This document shows, piece after piece, positions 15,909 to 25,237 of a DNA stretch of 64,000 bases. Under the pieces are notes generated by a model. The model saw nothing but the letters and a program-made list of their open reading frames with translations, was not told the DNA's origin and did no database searches. The stretch's first letter is position 1, and every line of letters begins with the position of its first letter. Source of the DNA: JADKIH01 sp964595205 (GTDB lineage Bacteria > Bacteroidota > Bacteroidia > AKYH767-A > 2013-40CM-41-45); the NCBI GenBank assembly GCA_964595205.1, contig CAZQOQ010000002.1:62001-126000 (forward strand), read 5' to 3'. The position numbers and the translations under genes are program-made.

Positions 15909-17204
15909 TTACGATTTCAGATAACTCTTAAACTCCAAAAAATCGTTCGGTAAAAATTTAGCCTGTTTGGTTTTTAACCGAAGCTTTTCCAATGCATCAG
16001 GAAGCGGTAAGGAGATTTGCAACACCCTTTCAACTGTATCAATAAATTTCGCCGGATGAGCGGTTTCGAGAATAATACCTGTACTATGTTTATTTGTTTC
16101 GGAATAATGGTCCCAGCCGGCGATTCCAACTGCACCATGTGGATCTGCTATGTAATTATAAGTCTCGTAAACCTTTTTCATTTCTGATTCCGTTTCAGAA
16201 TCCGAGATAACATAAGCAGAAATATTTTTCTTCATTTCCTCCAACGAATTTCCAAAGAGATCTAACATCCTTCCGAAATTACTGGGGTTGCCAACATCCA
16301 TTGCATTTGAAATGGTGGCAATCGATGAGCGCGGACTAAATCCTTTTCCTTCAAGATAAAGCGGCACGGTATCGTTTACATTCGTTGCTGCAATAAAATG
16401 AGAAACCGGAAGGCCAATCTCCTTTGCAAACAATCCCGCAGTCAGGTTGCCGAAATTTCCGCTCGGTACTGTAAATACTACATCTGAATTGCTTTCCGGC
16501 AGCTGTGCAAATGCAGCAAAATAATATACCATCTGGGGAATCAGTCGCGCTATGTTTATGCTATTGGCAGATGACAACCTGTAGATCTTCGACAATTCAT
16601 CATCCAGGAATGCCGTCTTTACCAGCCGCTGACAATCGTCGAATGTTCCTTTAATTTCAATCGCCTGGATATTCTTCCCATACGTCGTTAGCTGCTTTTC
16701 CTGTAATTCACTCACACCACCTGAGGGATACAGAATAAAAACTTCTATCCCATCCACATCGAAAAACCCATCAGCGACGGCGCTTCCCGTATCTCCCGAG
16801 GTCGCAACCAGAATGGTTAACTTTTTATTTTCGTTCTTATTCAAAACGGACATAACTCGCGCCATGAATCTTGCACCGAAGTCTTTGAATGCGAGTGTCG
16901 GGCCGTGAAATAATTCAGCCACAAATGTCTTATCCCTGAGTTTCACGAGAGGAACCGGAAAATTAAATGCCTCGTCGCAAATCATTCTTAAAGATTCCTC
17001 AGCTATTTCATCACCAACAAATGATTTGCTTATCTCAAAACCAATTTCAGGTATTTCGAGCTTTTTAAGATCCGTCAAAAATTTAACCCCGGGCGGAATA
17101 AATTTTTCCGGCATAAATAAACCATTGTCGTCCGGCAATCCTTTCAGAACGGCATCACGAAATGAAAAATATTTATTTTTATTTTTTGTAGAATAGTATT
17201 TCAT
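15909..17204 (-). CDS. thrC: Threonine synthase
   Basis: 431 residues. It makes L-threonine from O-phosphohomoserine with pyridoxal phosphate. K107 in FHGPTLAFKDFGARF is the predicted Schiff-base lysine. The phosphate-binding and serine-rich segments ATSGDTGSAVADGF and SGNFGNLTAG are present. It is the third gene of a thrA-thrB-thrC set, 67 nt after thrB on the same strand. Cytoplasmic enzyme of normal length; ATG at 17204. Confidence 0.97.
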   Translation of the reverse strand: MKYYSTKNKNKYFSFRDAVLKGLPDDNGLFMPEKFIPPGVKFLTDLKKLEIPEIGFEISKSFVGDEIAEESLRMICDEAFNFPVPLVKLRDKTFVAELFHGPTLAFKDFGARFMARVMSVLNKNENKKLTILVATSGDTGSAVADGFFDVDGIEVFILYPSGGVSELQEKQLTTYGKNIQAIEIKGTFDDCQRLVKTAFLDDELSKIYRLSSANSINIARLIPQMVYYFAAFAQLPESNSDVVFTVPSGNFGNLTAGLFAKEIGLPVSHFIAATNVNDTVPLYLEGKGFSPRSSIATISNAMDVGNPSNFGRMLDLFGNSLEEMKKNISAYVISDSETESEMKKVYETYNYIADPHGAVGIAGWDHYSETNKHSTGIILETAHPAKFIDTVERVLQISLPLPDALEKLRLKTKQAKFLPNDFLEFKSYLKS

Positions 17205-17271
17205 GAGAGAACCTTATGTGATCCTTGACTGGAAAACCAGGAATAACGATTGGGATTTTAACTGATTACTT

Positions 17272-18210
17272 TCAACTCTTTCCGATAACCCGAACGCCTT
17301 TTTTGTTGACGAGTGAAATATAGGCCGTGCTTTTAATCTTTGCTTTTGAGAATGCATTTCTCATTGCTTTGGCAATTTCTGCAGCTTTGCTTTTCCCTTC
17401 AGCGAGCGCAAAGACTGATGGCCCGGAGCCACTGATATTACAAGCAAGTGCGCCTTTGATAATGGCCGAAGCCTTAACATCATTAAAACATGGAATGAGC
17501 GAAGCCCTGTGCGGCTCTGCAATCCTGTCAGAAACCGCCCGCCCGATCAGGCTGTAATTGTTGGTATAAAGTCCGGCGACAAGCGCAGCCGTATTAGACC
17601 ACTGAGCGATGCCATCCGTGAGTGAAATCGATTTAGGCAAAACAGCGCGGGAACTTTTGGTGAGTAGAATTACATCGGGGTGAACAACGACTACGACAAG
17701 TTTCTCCGGCACGGCAAGAGAAATTACCTCGAACGGATTATACGAACGTATGAGCACAATTCCTCCGAGCATGGAAGGCGCAGCATTATCGGCATGAGCC
17801 GTTCCACTTGCCATGCGTTCTCCTTCCATTGCAAAACGGATGAGTTCCTGACGGCTGAAGGGCTGACCGAGTAATTCATTTGCGGCGAAGGCGCCTGCAA
17901 CAGAACTCGCCGCACTCGAGCCCAGTCCGCTTCCAAGCGGCATCTTCTTGGAAAGATAAACATCAAAACCCTGGTTTATCTCCATCGTGTCGAGTAAGGC
18001 CTGTATGGCTACTCCCGCCGTGTTTCGCTTCGGATCGGCAGAAAGTTTTTTCTGATCCCCCGTGATTTTGCGTATGCGTATTTTCTTTTCATCGTTGAAT
18101 TCGAGGGTGAGTTCGTCTCCCGGACTGTCAATCGCCAGTCCCATGGAATCAAAACCACAACCGATATTCGCAACGGTAGCAGGAGCAAAAACAGTAATCC
18201 TTTTCTTCAT
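17272..18210 (-). CDS. thrB: Homoserine kinase
   Basis: 312 residues from the ATG at 18210; an in-frame TTG at 18228 would add six residues and is less likely. It phosphorylates homoserine with ATP, a GHMP-kinase reaction. The GHMP ATP loop PLGSGLGSSAASS is at 91-103, the N-terminal motif ATVANIGCGFDSMG at 11-24, and the C-terminal GSGPSVFAL glycine loop is present. It lies between thrA (61 nt before) and thrC. Confidence 0.96.
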   Translation of the reverse strand: MKKRITVFAPATVANIGCGFDSMGLAIDSPGDELTLEFNDEKKIRIRKITGDQKKLSADPKRNTAGVAIQALLDTMEINQGFDVYLSKKMPLGSGLGSSAASSVAGAFAANELLGQPFSRQELIRFAMEGERMASGTAHADNAAPSMLGGIVLIRSYNPFEVISLAVPEKLVVVVVHPDVILLTKSSRAVLPKSISLTDGIAQWSNTAALVAGLYTNNYSLIGRAVSDRIAEPHRASLIPCFNDVKASAIIKGALACNISGSGPSVFALAEGKSKAAEIAKAMRNAFSKAKIKSTAYISLVNKKGVRVIGKS

Positions 18211-18271
18211 TGAATGTTTACCGGGCAAAAATTATCAATTGTGAAATGTATGAAAAAAAAATTCAATTATC

Positions 18272-20725
18272 CTATTCAAAATATTTCGCAATACTGATGA
18301 TCTCTGCAAAGACCCCGGCGGCAGTTACTTCTGCCCCGGCTCCCGGCCCTTTCACTACCAGCGGACGGTCTGAGTATCTTTCAGTCATGAATGAGATGAT
18401 ATTATCGCTACCCGATAAATTATAAAACGGATGAGTAAAGCCTACTTCTTCCAGGCTGATCGAAGCCTTTCCCTTTTCGAGTTTGGCAATGAATCTAAGC
18501 ACCTTTCCTTTTTCCGATGCTTTCCTTCGTATTTTTTCAAATACCTGGTCATTTTTTTTGAGCGCCGCAAAAAACTGGTCTACCGTATTCGCCCTGGTAC
18601 AATCGGCCGGAAGGATATTCTGAATTTTTATATCGCTCAGCTCCATATTAATTCCGGTCTCACGTGCCAGGATCAGAAGTTTTCTTGCCACGTCCTTTCC
18701 GCTAAGGTCAATTCTCGGATCCGGTTCCGTATATCCCCGCTTGCGGGCCTCAGCAACGATATCGCTGAAGGATGTCTTCTCCATGAAATTATTGAAGATA
18801 AATGACAGCGTTCCGCTTAGCACGGCTTCAATTCGGATGATCCTGTCGCCGCTGGACAACAGATCGTTCAGCGTATTGATGACCGGCAAACCCGCACCCA
18901 CATTCGTCTCGTACATAAACTGCACGTTTCCCTTCTTAGCCTTTTCACGAAGGCCGCTGTATTGTTTATAGGAACCGCTGTTCGCCACCTTATTGGGAGT
19001 AACCACCGAAATGCTGTTTTCCAGAATCCCGGAATATGCGTTTGCGATATGCTCGTCTGAAGTACAATCGACGAAGATGCTCTGTGTAAGGTTCATGTCC
19101 TTCATCCTCTGAACGAACTTTTCGATGACCATCTTCTCCGTCGATGCAGCGAGCAGTTCAGGATATTTTTGCAATGAAAGTCCGTCGGCGTCGAAAATCA
19201 TCTTCCTGGAATTTGCGATTCCTGCTATTACGATTTCGAGCGACCTGGCCTTTTTCAGATGATCCCTGTGTTTTGCAATCTGCCTGATAAGTGTACTTCC
19301 GATCAGTCCGACACCAACGAGGAATACCGACAACGTTTTTACATCCGACAGGAAGAATGCCTGGTGAAGCGAGTTGAGGGCCTTATCAAGATCATGGTTG
19401 TGAATAACAGTAGAAATATTCAATTCCGATGAACCCTGTGCAGTCGCGACTACGCTTATACCATTCTTTCCCAAAGCCTGAAAAAGTCGACCGGATACTC
19501 CCGGTGTATTTCTCATGTTTTCGCCTATGACGGCGATGATGGAGAGATTATTTTCCACTCGGACTTTCTCTATAAGTTTGGCACGCATCTCGAGACGGAA
19601 TGCATCTTCAATGGCCCGCTGGGCGATAATGGCATCATCCGGCTTAACTGCAAAACTGATCGTATGTTCAGAAGATCCCTGAGTGATAAGAATCACGTTA
19701 ACCTTTGCCTGGGAGAGTGAATTAAAGAGGCGCGCCGAAATTCCTGCAACGCCAACCATGCCGCTCCCCTGTAGCGTCAGCAGCGAGATCTTATCGATCG
19801 ATGAAATTCCTTTGATGAGATAAGCCTGGCCGGTTGGCTCTGTGGATATATAAGTTCCTGCGTGTTCGGGTCTGAAAGTGTTCTTGATCAGCAGAGGAAT
19901 TTTCCTGTCAAGCGCCGGTTGTATCGTTGGGGGATGAATTACCTTTGCTCCGAAATGCGACATTTCCATGGCTTCCTCATATGTCATGGAGGCAATGGAG
20001 AAAGCCTTCTTCACCTTTCGCGGATCGGCTGTAAGTACTCCGTCAACGTCTGTCCAGATCTGGATCTCTGAAGCATTAAGTGCCGCTCCGAATATTGCCG
20101 CCGTATAATCCGACCCGCCCCTGCCAAGGGTTGTCATCTCGCCCTTTTCCGTGGAAGCGACAAAACCGGTGATCACGGTTATGTCGCGCGACTTCCTGAA
20201 CTGATGAAGGATATTCCGGTTGGTAATCTTAAAATCGACTCTCGCCGAACCAAAATTCTCGTCGGTTGAAATAACCGTTCTGGCATCAAGAAAATCGGCG
20301 GATATTTTTTTCGATTGAAAATAATGAGTGATGATTTTTGCGGAAAGAATTTCACCGTGACCGCTTAAGAAATCAAGCGTCCGAAACGATAATTCCCTCA
20401 CGAGATAAACTCCATGCAGGATATCATGCAAAGCCGCAAATGTCTCTTCCAGAAAATGATGAAGTTTCTTATCACCCTGGAGATTTAATTCCTTTACCGT
20501 CTTCTGATGACGCTCCCGTATTTCCCTGAATACATGGATGTATTCGTTGTCCTGGCTTGCAGCAAGCCGGCTCATCCTGATCAGTTCATCCGTCACTCCC
20601 CCGAATGCAGAAACAACGACACCGATTTTACGATGCTTCTTTTTCAGATTCACGACAATGTCTGCTACTCCCCTGATCCGCTGTGCATTTAATACCGATG
20701 TTCCCCCGAATTTGATAACGATCAT
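18272..20725 (-). CDS. thrA: Bifunctional aspartokinase / homoserine dehydrogenase I
   Basis: 817 residues. An aspartokinase domain with KFGGTSV at 4-10 covers about 1-290. Tandem ACT regulatory domains (about 310-455, e.g. MVGVAGISARLFNSLSQA) follow. The homoserine dehydrogenase domain (about 463-810) has the NAD(P)-binding segment FLVGVGLIGSTLIRQI and FMYETNVGAGLPVI. It catalyses the first and third steps from aspartate to threonine. The ACT domains imply threonine feedback, as in characterised ThrA. It heads thrA-thrB-thrC; no leader peptide or riboswitch was seen in the 52 nt before it. Confidence 0.97.
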   Translation of the reverse strand: MIVIKFGGTSVLNAQRIRGVADIVVNLKKKHRKIGVVVSAFGGVTDELIRMSRLAASQDNEYIHVFREIRERHQKTVKELNLQGDKKLHHFLEETFAALHDILHGVYLVRELSFRTLDFLSGHGEILSAKIITHYFQSKKISADFLDARTVISTDENFGSARVDFKITNRNILHQFRKSRDITVITGFVASTEKGEMTTLGRGGSDYTAAIFGAALNASEIQIWTDVDGVLTADPRKVKKAFSIASMTYEEAMEMSHFGAKVIHPPTIQPALDRKIPLLIKNTFRPEHAGTYISTEPTGQAYLIKGISSIDKISLLTLQGSGMVGVAGISARLFNSLSQAKVNVILITQGSSEHTISFAVKPDDAIIAQRAIEDAFRLEMRAKLIEKVRVENNLSIIAVIGENMRNTPGVSGRLFQALGKNGISVVATAQGSSELNISTVIHNHDLDKALNSLHQAFFLSDVKTLSVFLVGVGLIGSTLIRQIAKHRDHLKKARSLEIVIAGIANSRKMIFDADGLSLQKYPELLAASTEKMVIEKFVQRMKDMNLTQSIFVDCTSDEHIANAYSGILENSISVVTPNKVANSGSYKQYSGLREKAKKGNVQFMYETNVGAGLPVINTLNDLLSSGDRIIRIEAVLSGTLSFIFNNFMEKTSFSDIVAEARKRGYTEPDPRIDLSGKDVARKLLILARETGINMELSDIKIQNILPADCTRANTVDQFFAALKKNDQVFEKIRRKASEKGKVLRFIAKLEKGKASISLEEVGFTHPFYNLSGSDNIISFMTERYSDRPLVVKGPGAGAEVTAAGVFAEIISIAKYFE

Positions 20726-20777
20726 AACTTTGAAAATAAGACTTAAATACGCCTCAAGATGAGAAAATGTTCAAACA

Positions 20778-21350
20778 TTAGCAATGTAGCAACCAATTCG
20801 ACATCAGGTTCTTACCGAATTCTGTAAGAATTGACTCCGGATGGAATTGCACGCCTCTCATGAGTTGATTTTCATGGGTAAAAGACATAATATCGCCATT
20901 CCGGTCAACCGCCGTAATGTTAAAAACTGAAGGCAGATTTTCCTTTGCTACACCCCATGAATGGTATCTCCCGGCATTAAACGGCGAATGAAATCCCGAA
21001 AATAATTTTTCATTTTTATTGATGATGCTAATCGGTTCTGCTACTCCGTGAAAAACTTTCTGAAGATTGTAGAGTTTACCTCCGCAGACTTCGGCCATGG
21101 CCTGCATACCGAGACATACACCAAGCATGGGTTTAGACGATTGATACTCCCGGATTATTTCATTCGTATTTCCTGCTTCCCCTGGAAGTCCCGGCCCCGG
21201 CGATATCAATATGCGGTCATATTTTTTTGCATCATTTACATTTATCTCGTCATTACGAATCACGTCTACTTCAACGCCATCGAACTGATCGATGAGATGA
21301 AATAGATTGTAGGTGAAGGAATCGTAATTATCGAGGAGTAATATTTTCAT
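20778..21350 (-). CDS. Anthranilate/aminodeoxychorismate synthase glutamine amidotransferase subunit
   Basis: 190 residues of class I glutamine amidotransferase. The catalytic triad is visible as C79 in MLGVCLGMQAM and H170/E172 in GVQFHPES; the oxyanion segment ISPGPGLP is at 49-56. Such subunits pass ammonia to TrpE (tryptophan) or PabB (folate), and many bacteria use one protein for both, so I do not choose between trpG and pabA. No synthase partner is in the window. The gene lies 52 nt before thrA on the same strand and could be co-transcribed with the threonine genes. Confidence 0.92.
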   Translation of the reverse strand: MKILLLDNYDSFTYNLFHLIDQFDGVEVDVIRNDEINVNDAKKYDRILISPGPGLPGEAGNTNEIIREYQSSKPMLGVCLGMQAMAEVCGGKLYNLQKVFHGVAEPISIINKNEKLFSGFHSPFNAGRYHSWGVAKENLPSVFNITAVDRNGDIMSFTHENQLMRGVQFHPESILTEFGKNLMSNWLLHC

Positions 21351-21418
21351 TAAAGTAAAAAACGTGATTTTAATTCAATATAGCCTAATTTTTTTAACCT
21401 TTGTAACAAACAAAAAAT

Positions 21419-21796
21419 ATGAAAAAAATAATCTTCACCGATAAAGGTCCTTCACCTATTGGCCCATACAGCCAGGCAGTCGTTTTTGGAAATACAATAT
21501 ATGTTTCCGGGCAGGTAGCAATAAATCCTGCTAATTCTCAACTTGTTTTAACTGATATTTCCAGTGAGACCAAGCAGGTAATGGAAAACATCGGTGCTAT
21601 TTTAAAAGAAGCAGGTTACGACTATAAAGATATTATCAAGACGACAATCTTTCTTCGTGATATGAAAAACTTTAAAGCTGTAAATGAGATTTATGGAATT
21701 TATTTTACAAATAATTTTCCGGCAAGAGAAACTGTTGCCGTTTTAGGATTGCCGTTGGATGTGAATGTGGAGATTTCGGTGGTAGCTTCTAAATAA
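21419..21796 (+). CDS. RidA family enamine/imine deaminase
   Basis: 125 residues with the RidA family pattern: GPYSQAVVFGNTIYVSGQ near the N terminus, the C-terminal PARETVAV segment with the substrate-binding Arg103, and VNVEISVVA at the end. RidA hydrolyses reactive 2-aminoacrylate and related enamines formed by PLP enzymes such as threonine dehydratase. It is divergent from the amidotransferase/threonine genes. Its stop codon is the first codon of a repeat array. Confidence 0.95.
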   Translation: MKKIIFTDKGPSPIGPYSQAVVFGNTIYVSGQVAINPANSQLVLTDISSETKQVMENIGAILKEAGYDYKDIIKTTIFLRDMKNFKAVNEIYGIYFTNNFPARETVAVLGLPLDVNVEISVVASK

Positions 21797-21940
21797 TTCG
21801 TGAATTAGTTAATTAGTTGATTCGTTAATAATACTATTAAGAAAAAGATTTTCAAATTTCAAGTAGCCCAATTAACGAATCAACGAATCAACTAATTAAC
21901 TAATTAACTAATTAACTAATTCACGAATTCACGAATTATC
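21795..21940. repeat. Octamer array forming a hairpin between convergent ridA and M61 genes
   Basis: The left arm (21795-21830) has four 8-bp units: GTGAATTA, GTTAATTA, GTTGATTC, GTTAATA. The right arm (about 21870-21938), read on the opposite strand, gives GTGAATTC, GTGAATTA, three GTTAATTA, two GTTGATTC, then GTTAAT. The order of variants is the same in both arms but the copy numbers differ. The array overlaps the ridA stop codon on one side and reaches the M61 stop codon on the other, so the whole intergenic region is this structure. It probably ends transcription in both directions. Confidence 0.9.
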
Positions 21941-23693
21941 ACAAAACCCGAACAGATTCCTCAAATTCCTGTCCCAGCCAGGCTCTGAAAAAATCCCGGT
22001 TTTCTTTAGATATATTTTTTCGTTTGGCGATCGAGAATTTCGGGAAAAATTCTTCAGAGGAAGGTTCCATGGCCAGATCCTTTAATGACTTCATTGGCGT
22101 GAGAACTGTGAACGCAATCCTTTCTCCTGCATATAAAGCCAGAAGCGACTGTAGGTTCCCTTCAACTTTCGTTTCGTTCACCGCAACGATTTCGTCATCC
22201 TTACCGAGACCTGCTGAAAATGCGGGTGAATTCAAGGCAATATTACCAACCACGGTTGTACTGCCATTCAATACCGTTTTGAATCCAAAATTCCGTTCTG
22301 ATAATTCCTGAGAAGGCGTCTTTATCAGTTCACAGCCGGCATAAAAAAGTAAATCCGAAATCAGGTTTTCATCGTCTTCAATTCCATAGATATGATCGAG
22401 AAAAAAATCAGACATTGGCTGGCGCGAAATATTTTCCACGATAGTGATATAATCATGTTCGGTATAACCAATATTCTTCTTTCCGAAATCATTGTACAGG
22501 ATTTTCATTACGTTGTCCAGCGAAGCTGTGGATCCTGTATTTTTCCGAATCATCAGATCCGACATCATCGCCGTCAGGCATCCTTCGTCATAAATAGATG
22601 TCTTCCGGCCGGGAATGCCGGGATTGTATCCATCGATCCAGGTATCAAAAGAGGAATCAGCGACTGACAAATTAAACCTGCCCGGGTTGTCAAAGTGCTT
22701 CTGAATTCTGGCACTGATCTCCTTGAAGAATTGTTTCACACTATACACGCCGCAGCGAACCAGGAATAAATCACCATAATATGTTGTAACGCCTTCGTAA
22801 ACGAAGCCGAGCCGTGAATAATTTTCTTTTTTATAATTATAAGGAAGCATATCGGCCGGACGGATGGTCTTTACATTCCAGGAATGAAACAATTCATGGG
22901 AAGCCACACCAACAAAATCAGCATAGAGTGAATCATCCATTAAATTCTGACCCGGTCCTAATGCAAGTACGGTTGAACTCAGATGTTCAACACCATGATA
23001 AAAATTATAAGGCAGCACCTGAACGAGGAAATTATATTCCAGGCACGTGAAATCTCCCATCATATTAAGCTGCAATTCGGTAAACGCACGGAAGTCTTTT
23101 AAAATCCTGTCCCACTCCGGTTTGCAGTTTCCCTGTATCCAGATATTGAATTCCACGTCGTTGATAAAATACTTCTTCATCTGCAAGGAAGCACTGGCAA
23201 TGAAAGGGCTGTCGAACAGTTCATGATAATCAGAAGCAACCAGGATGTTATGCTCTGTTTTTTTCAACGATCCGGCAATCTTATAGTTTTTCGGTATATC
23301 CAATTCGATCGTGCACGACTCGTGTAAACGGTCAGCCACATAAAGGAAACAATGAACAGGGTTAATGTAAATCTGATCTTCATCGATCCAACATCCTCCG
23401 GCATCGGGCTGGGCACAATAATATTCGTAACGAATAATTATGCGGGTGGAATGATCGCATGAAACCTGCCATGAATCTTTCGAAATTTTCTTGAACGCGA
23501 GCGATTCATTCTTATCGCTGAAAGCCTGCCATCGCCTGATGTTCTTTGAAAAATTTCCCAGTTCATATCTGCCCGGTCTCCATGAGGGCAACTCCAGAAC
23601 AATTTCATCGGAATCTACATTGTCGATTATCATTTCAACATTCAGAAAATGTGAAATGCGGTGCGGAGCAGAAAGTTTATAAGTGATTGCCAT
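21939..23693 (-). CDS. M61 family (glycyl) aminopeptidase
   Basis: 584 residues. An N-terminal beta domain covers about 1-150. The zinc motif H266-E-L-F-H270 lies in ASHELFHSWNVKTIRP, with a downstream Glu in LGFVYEGVTTYYGDL, and a PDZ domain (about 475-530) contains SPAFSAGLGKDDEIVAVN. This is the order of M61 metallopeptidases. No signal peptide is apparent, so it may be cytoplasmic. It is convergent with ridA across the repeat hairpin. Confidence 0.92.
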   Translation of the reverse strand: MAITYKLSAPHRISHFLNVEMIIDNVDSDEIVLELPSWRPGRYELGNFSKNIRRWQAFSDKNESLAFKKISKDSWQVSCDHSTRIIIRYEYYCAQPDAGGCWIDEDQIYINPVHCFLYVADRLHESCTIELDIPKNYKIAGSLKKTEHNILVASDYHELFDSPFIASASLQMKKYFINDVEFNIWIQGNCKPEWDRILKDFRAFTELQLNMMGDFTCLEYNFLVQVLPYNFYHGVEHLSSTVLALGPGQNLMDDSLYADFVGVASHELFHSWNVKTIRPADMLPYNYKKENYSRLGFVYEGVTTYYGDLFLVRCGVYSVKQFFKEISARIQKHFDNPGRFNLSVADSSFDTWIDGYNPGIPGRKTSIYDEGCLTAMMSDLMIRKNTGSTASLDNVMKILYNDFGKKNIGYTEHDYITIVENISRQPMSDFFLDHIYGIEDDENLISDLLFYAGCELIKTPSQELSERNFGFKTVLNGSTTVVGNIALNSPAFSAGLGKDDEIVAVNETKVEGNLQSLLALYAGERIAFTVLTPMKSLKDLAMEPSSEEFFPKFSIAKRKNISKENRDFFRAWLGQEFEESVRVL

Positions 23694-23837
23694 GCTACAA
23701 AAATAATATTAAGTGTACAAAGATTTTACAGGAAAATGAAGGACTTTCAACTATTTATCAATTCGGTTTCGATCATAGTCAGGTGAATTTAATACTTTAT
23801 GCTAATTGTTTTACCTTCGCGCAAAATTCACACGATT

Positions 23838-25226
23838 ATGAATTATGATTTGATAGTATTAGGAAGTGGTCCTGGTGGATACGTAGCTGCAATCAGAGCC
23901 GCTCAACTTGGTATGAAGACTGCCATCGTAGAGAGATCCGAACTGGGTGGCATATGCCTGAACTGGGGTTGCATACCCACCAAAGCCTTATTGAAGAGTG
24001 CGCAGGTTTTTGAATACCTGATGCATGCTCAGGATTATGGCGTTAAGGCCACAGGCGTGGAAGCTGATTTCCCTGCTATGATCAAGCGTAGCCGTGGCGT
24101 AGCCGATGCCATGAGCAAAGGAGTTCAGTTTCTCATGAAGAAAAATAAAATCGATGTTGTTGCAGGGACCGGAAAACTTAAAGCCGGAGGAATCCTTGAG
24201 GTTAAAGACAACGATGGAAAAACACAGACGCTGCAATCAAAAAATATTATCATCGCTACCGGTGCCCGGTCACGGGAATTGCCCGGATTCAAACAGGACG
24301 GAAAAAAAATCATCGGTTACCGCGAAGCGATGACGCTCAGTAAACAACCCAAATCCCTGGTCGTTATTGGCTCTGGTGCGATCGGGGTCGAGTTTGCCTA
24401 TTTCTATCATTCACTCGGCACTAAAGTAACCATCGTTGAATTCATGCCGGAAGTGGTACCACTCGAGGACGAAGACGTATCCAAACAGCTTGCACGCTCA
24501 TTTAAAAAATTAGGCATTACGATTATGACCGAATCCACCGTTGAGTCGGTGGATACATCCGGGGCAGGCTGTAAGGTGAATGTCAAGACAAAAAAAGGAA
24601 ATGAAATAATCGAATGTGATATCGTTCTTTCTGCCGTTGGCATCACCGCGAATATCGAAGATATCGGTCTTGCCGATGTTGGCATCATCACCGACAAAGG
24701 CAAGATCACGGTGAACGAATGGTACCAGACAAACATTCCCGGATATTTTGCCATCGGCGATGTATTAAACACGCCTGCTCTTGCACACGTTGCTTCTCAT
24801 GAAGCCATAACCTGTGTTGAAAAAATTGCCGGCATGCATGTGGAGCCGCTCGACTATAAAAATGTTCCCGGTTGCACCTATTGCCAGCCGGAGATCGCCT
24901 CTGTCGGTTATACGGAAAAAGCGGCACGCGCTGCTGGTTTTGAAATCAAGGTTGGAAAATTTCCGTTCTCGGCTTCAGGAAAGGCTAAAGCAGCAGGACA
25001 TGCAGATGGTTTTGTTAAAGTGATCTTCGATGCCAAATACGGCGAGTGGCTTGGCGCACATATGATCGGCGCCAATGTAACGGAACTAATAGCAGAAGTG
25101 GTGGCTGCGCGAAAACTGGAAACTACCGGACATGAAATAATTAAGTCAATTCATCCTCATCCGACGATGAGTGAAGCGATCATGGAAGCGGTTGCAGAGG
25201 CCTATGGAGAGTGCGTTCATCTCTGA
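23838..25226 (+). CDS. lpdA: Dihydrolipoyl dehydrogenase
   Basis: 462 residues from ATG 23838; an upstream in-frame start would add 13 residues unlike the family. FAD motif GSGPGGYVAAIRAAQLG; redox disulfide C40/C45 in GGICLNWGCIPTK; NAD motif VIGSGAIGVEFAYFYHSLG; C-terminal catalytic His-Glu in IHPHPTMSEAIMEA. It re-oxidises lipoyl groups of 2-oxoacid dehydrogenase complexes. No E1 or E2 gene is adjacent, so it may serve several complexes. A possible -7 box, TACCTTCG (23812-23819), is one base from consensus. Confidence 0.96.
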   Translation: MNYDLIVLGSGPGGYVAAIRAAQLGMKTAIVERSELGGICLNWGCIPTKALLKSAQVFEYLMHAQDYGVKATGVEADFPAMIKRSRGVADAMSKGVQFLMKKNKIDVVAGTGKLKAGGILEVKDNDGKTQTLQSKNIIIATGARSRELPGFKQDGKKIIGYREAMTLSKQPKSLVVIGSGAIGVEFAYFYHSLGTKVTIVEFMPEVVPLEDEDVSKQLARSFKKLGITIMTESTVESVDTSGAGCKVNVKTKKGNEIIECDIVLSAVGITANIEDIGLADVGIITDKGKITVNEWYQTNIPGYFAIGDVLNTPALAHVASHEAITCVEKIAGMHVEPLDYKNVPGCTYCQPEIASVGYTEKAARAAGFEIKVGKFPFSASGKAKAAGHADGFVKVIFDAKYGEWLGAHMIGANVTELIAEVVAARKLETTGHEIIKSIHPHPTMSEAIMEAVAEAYGECVHL

Positions 25227-25237
25227 AAAAAAACCTT

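Noticed and set aside
20726..20777. Threonine leader peptide or riboswitch before thrA
   Set aside because: The 52-nt gap has no Thr-rich frame, terminator pair or known aptamer pattern.
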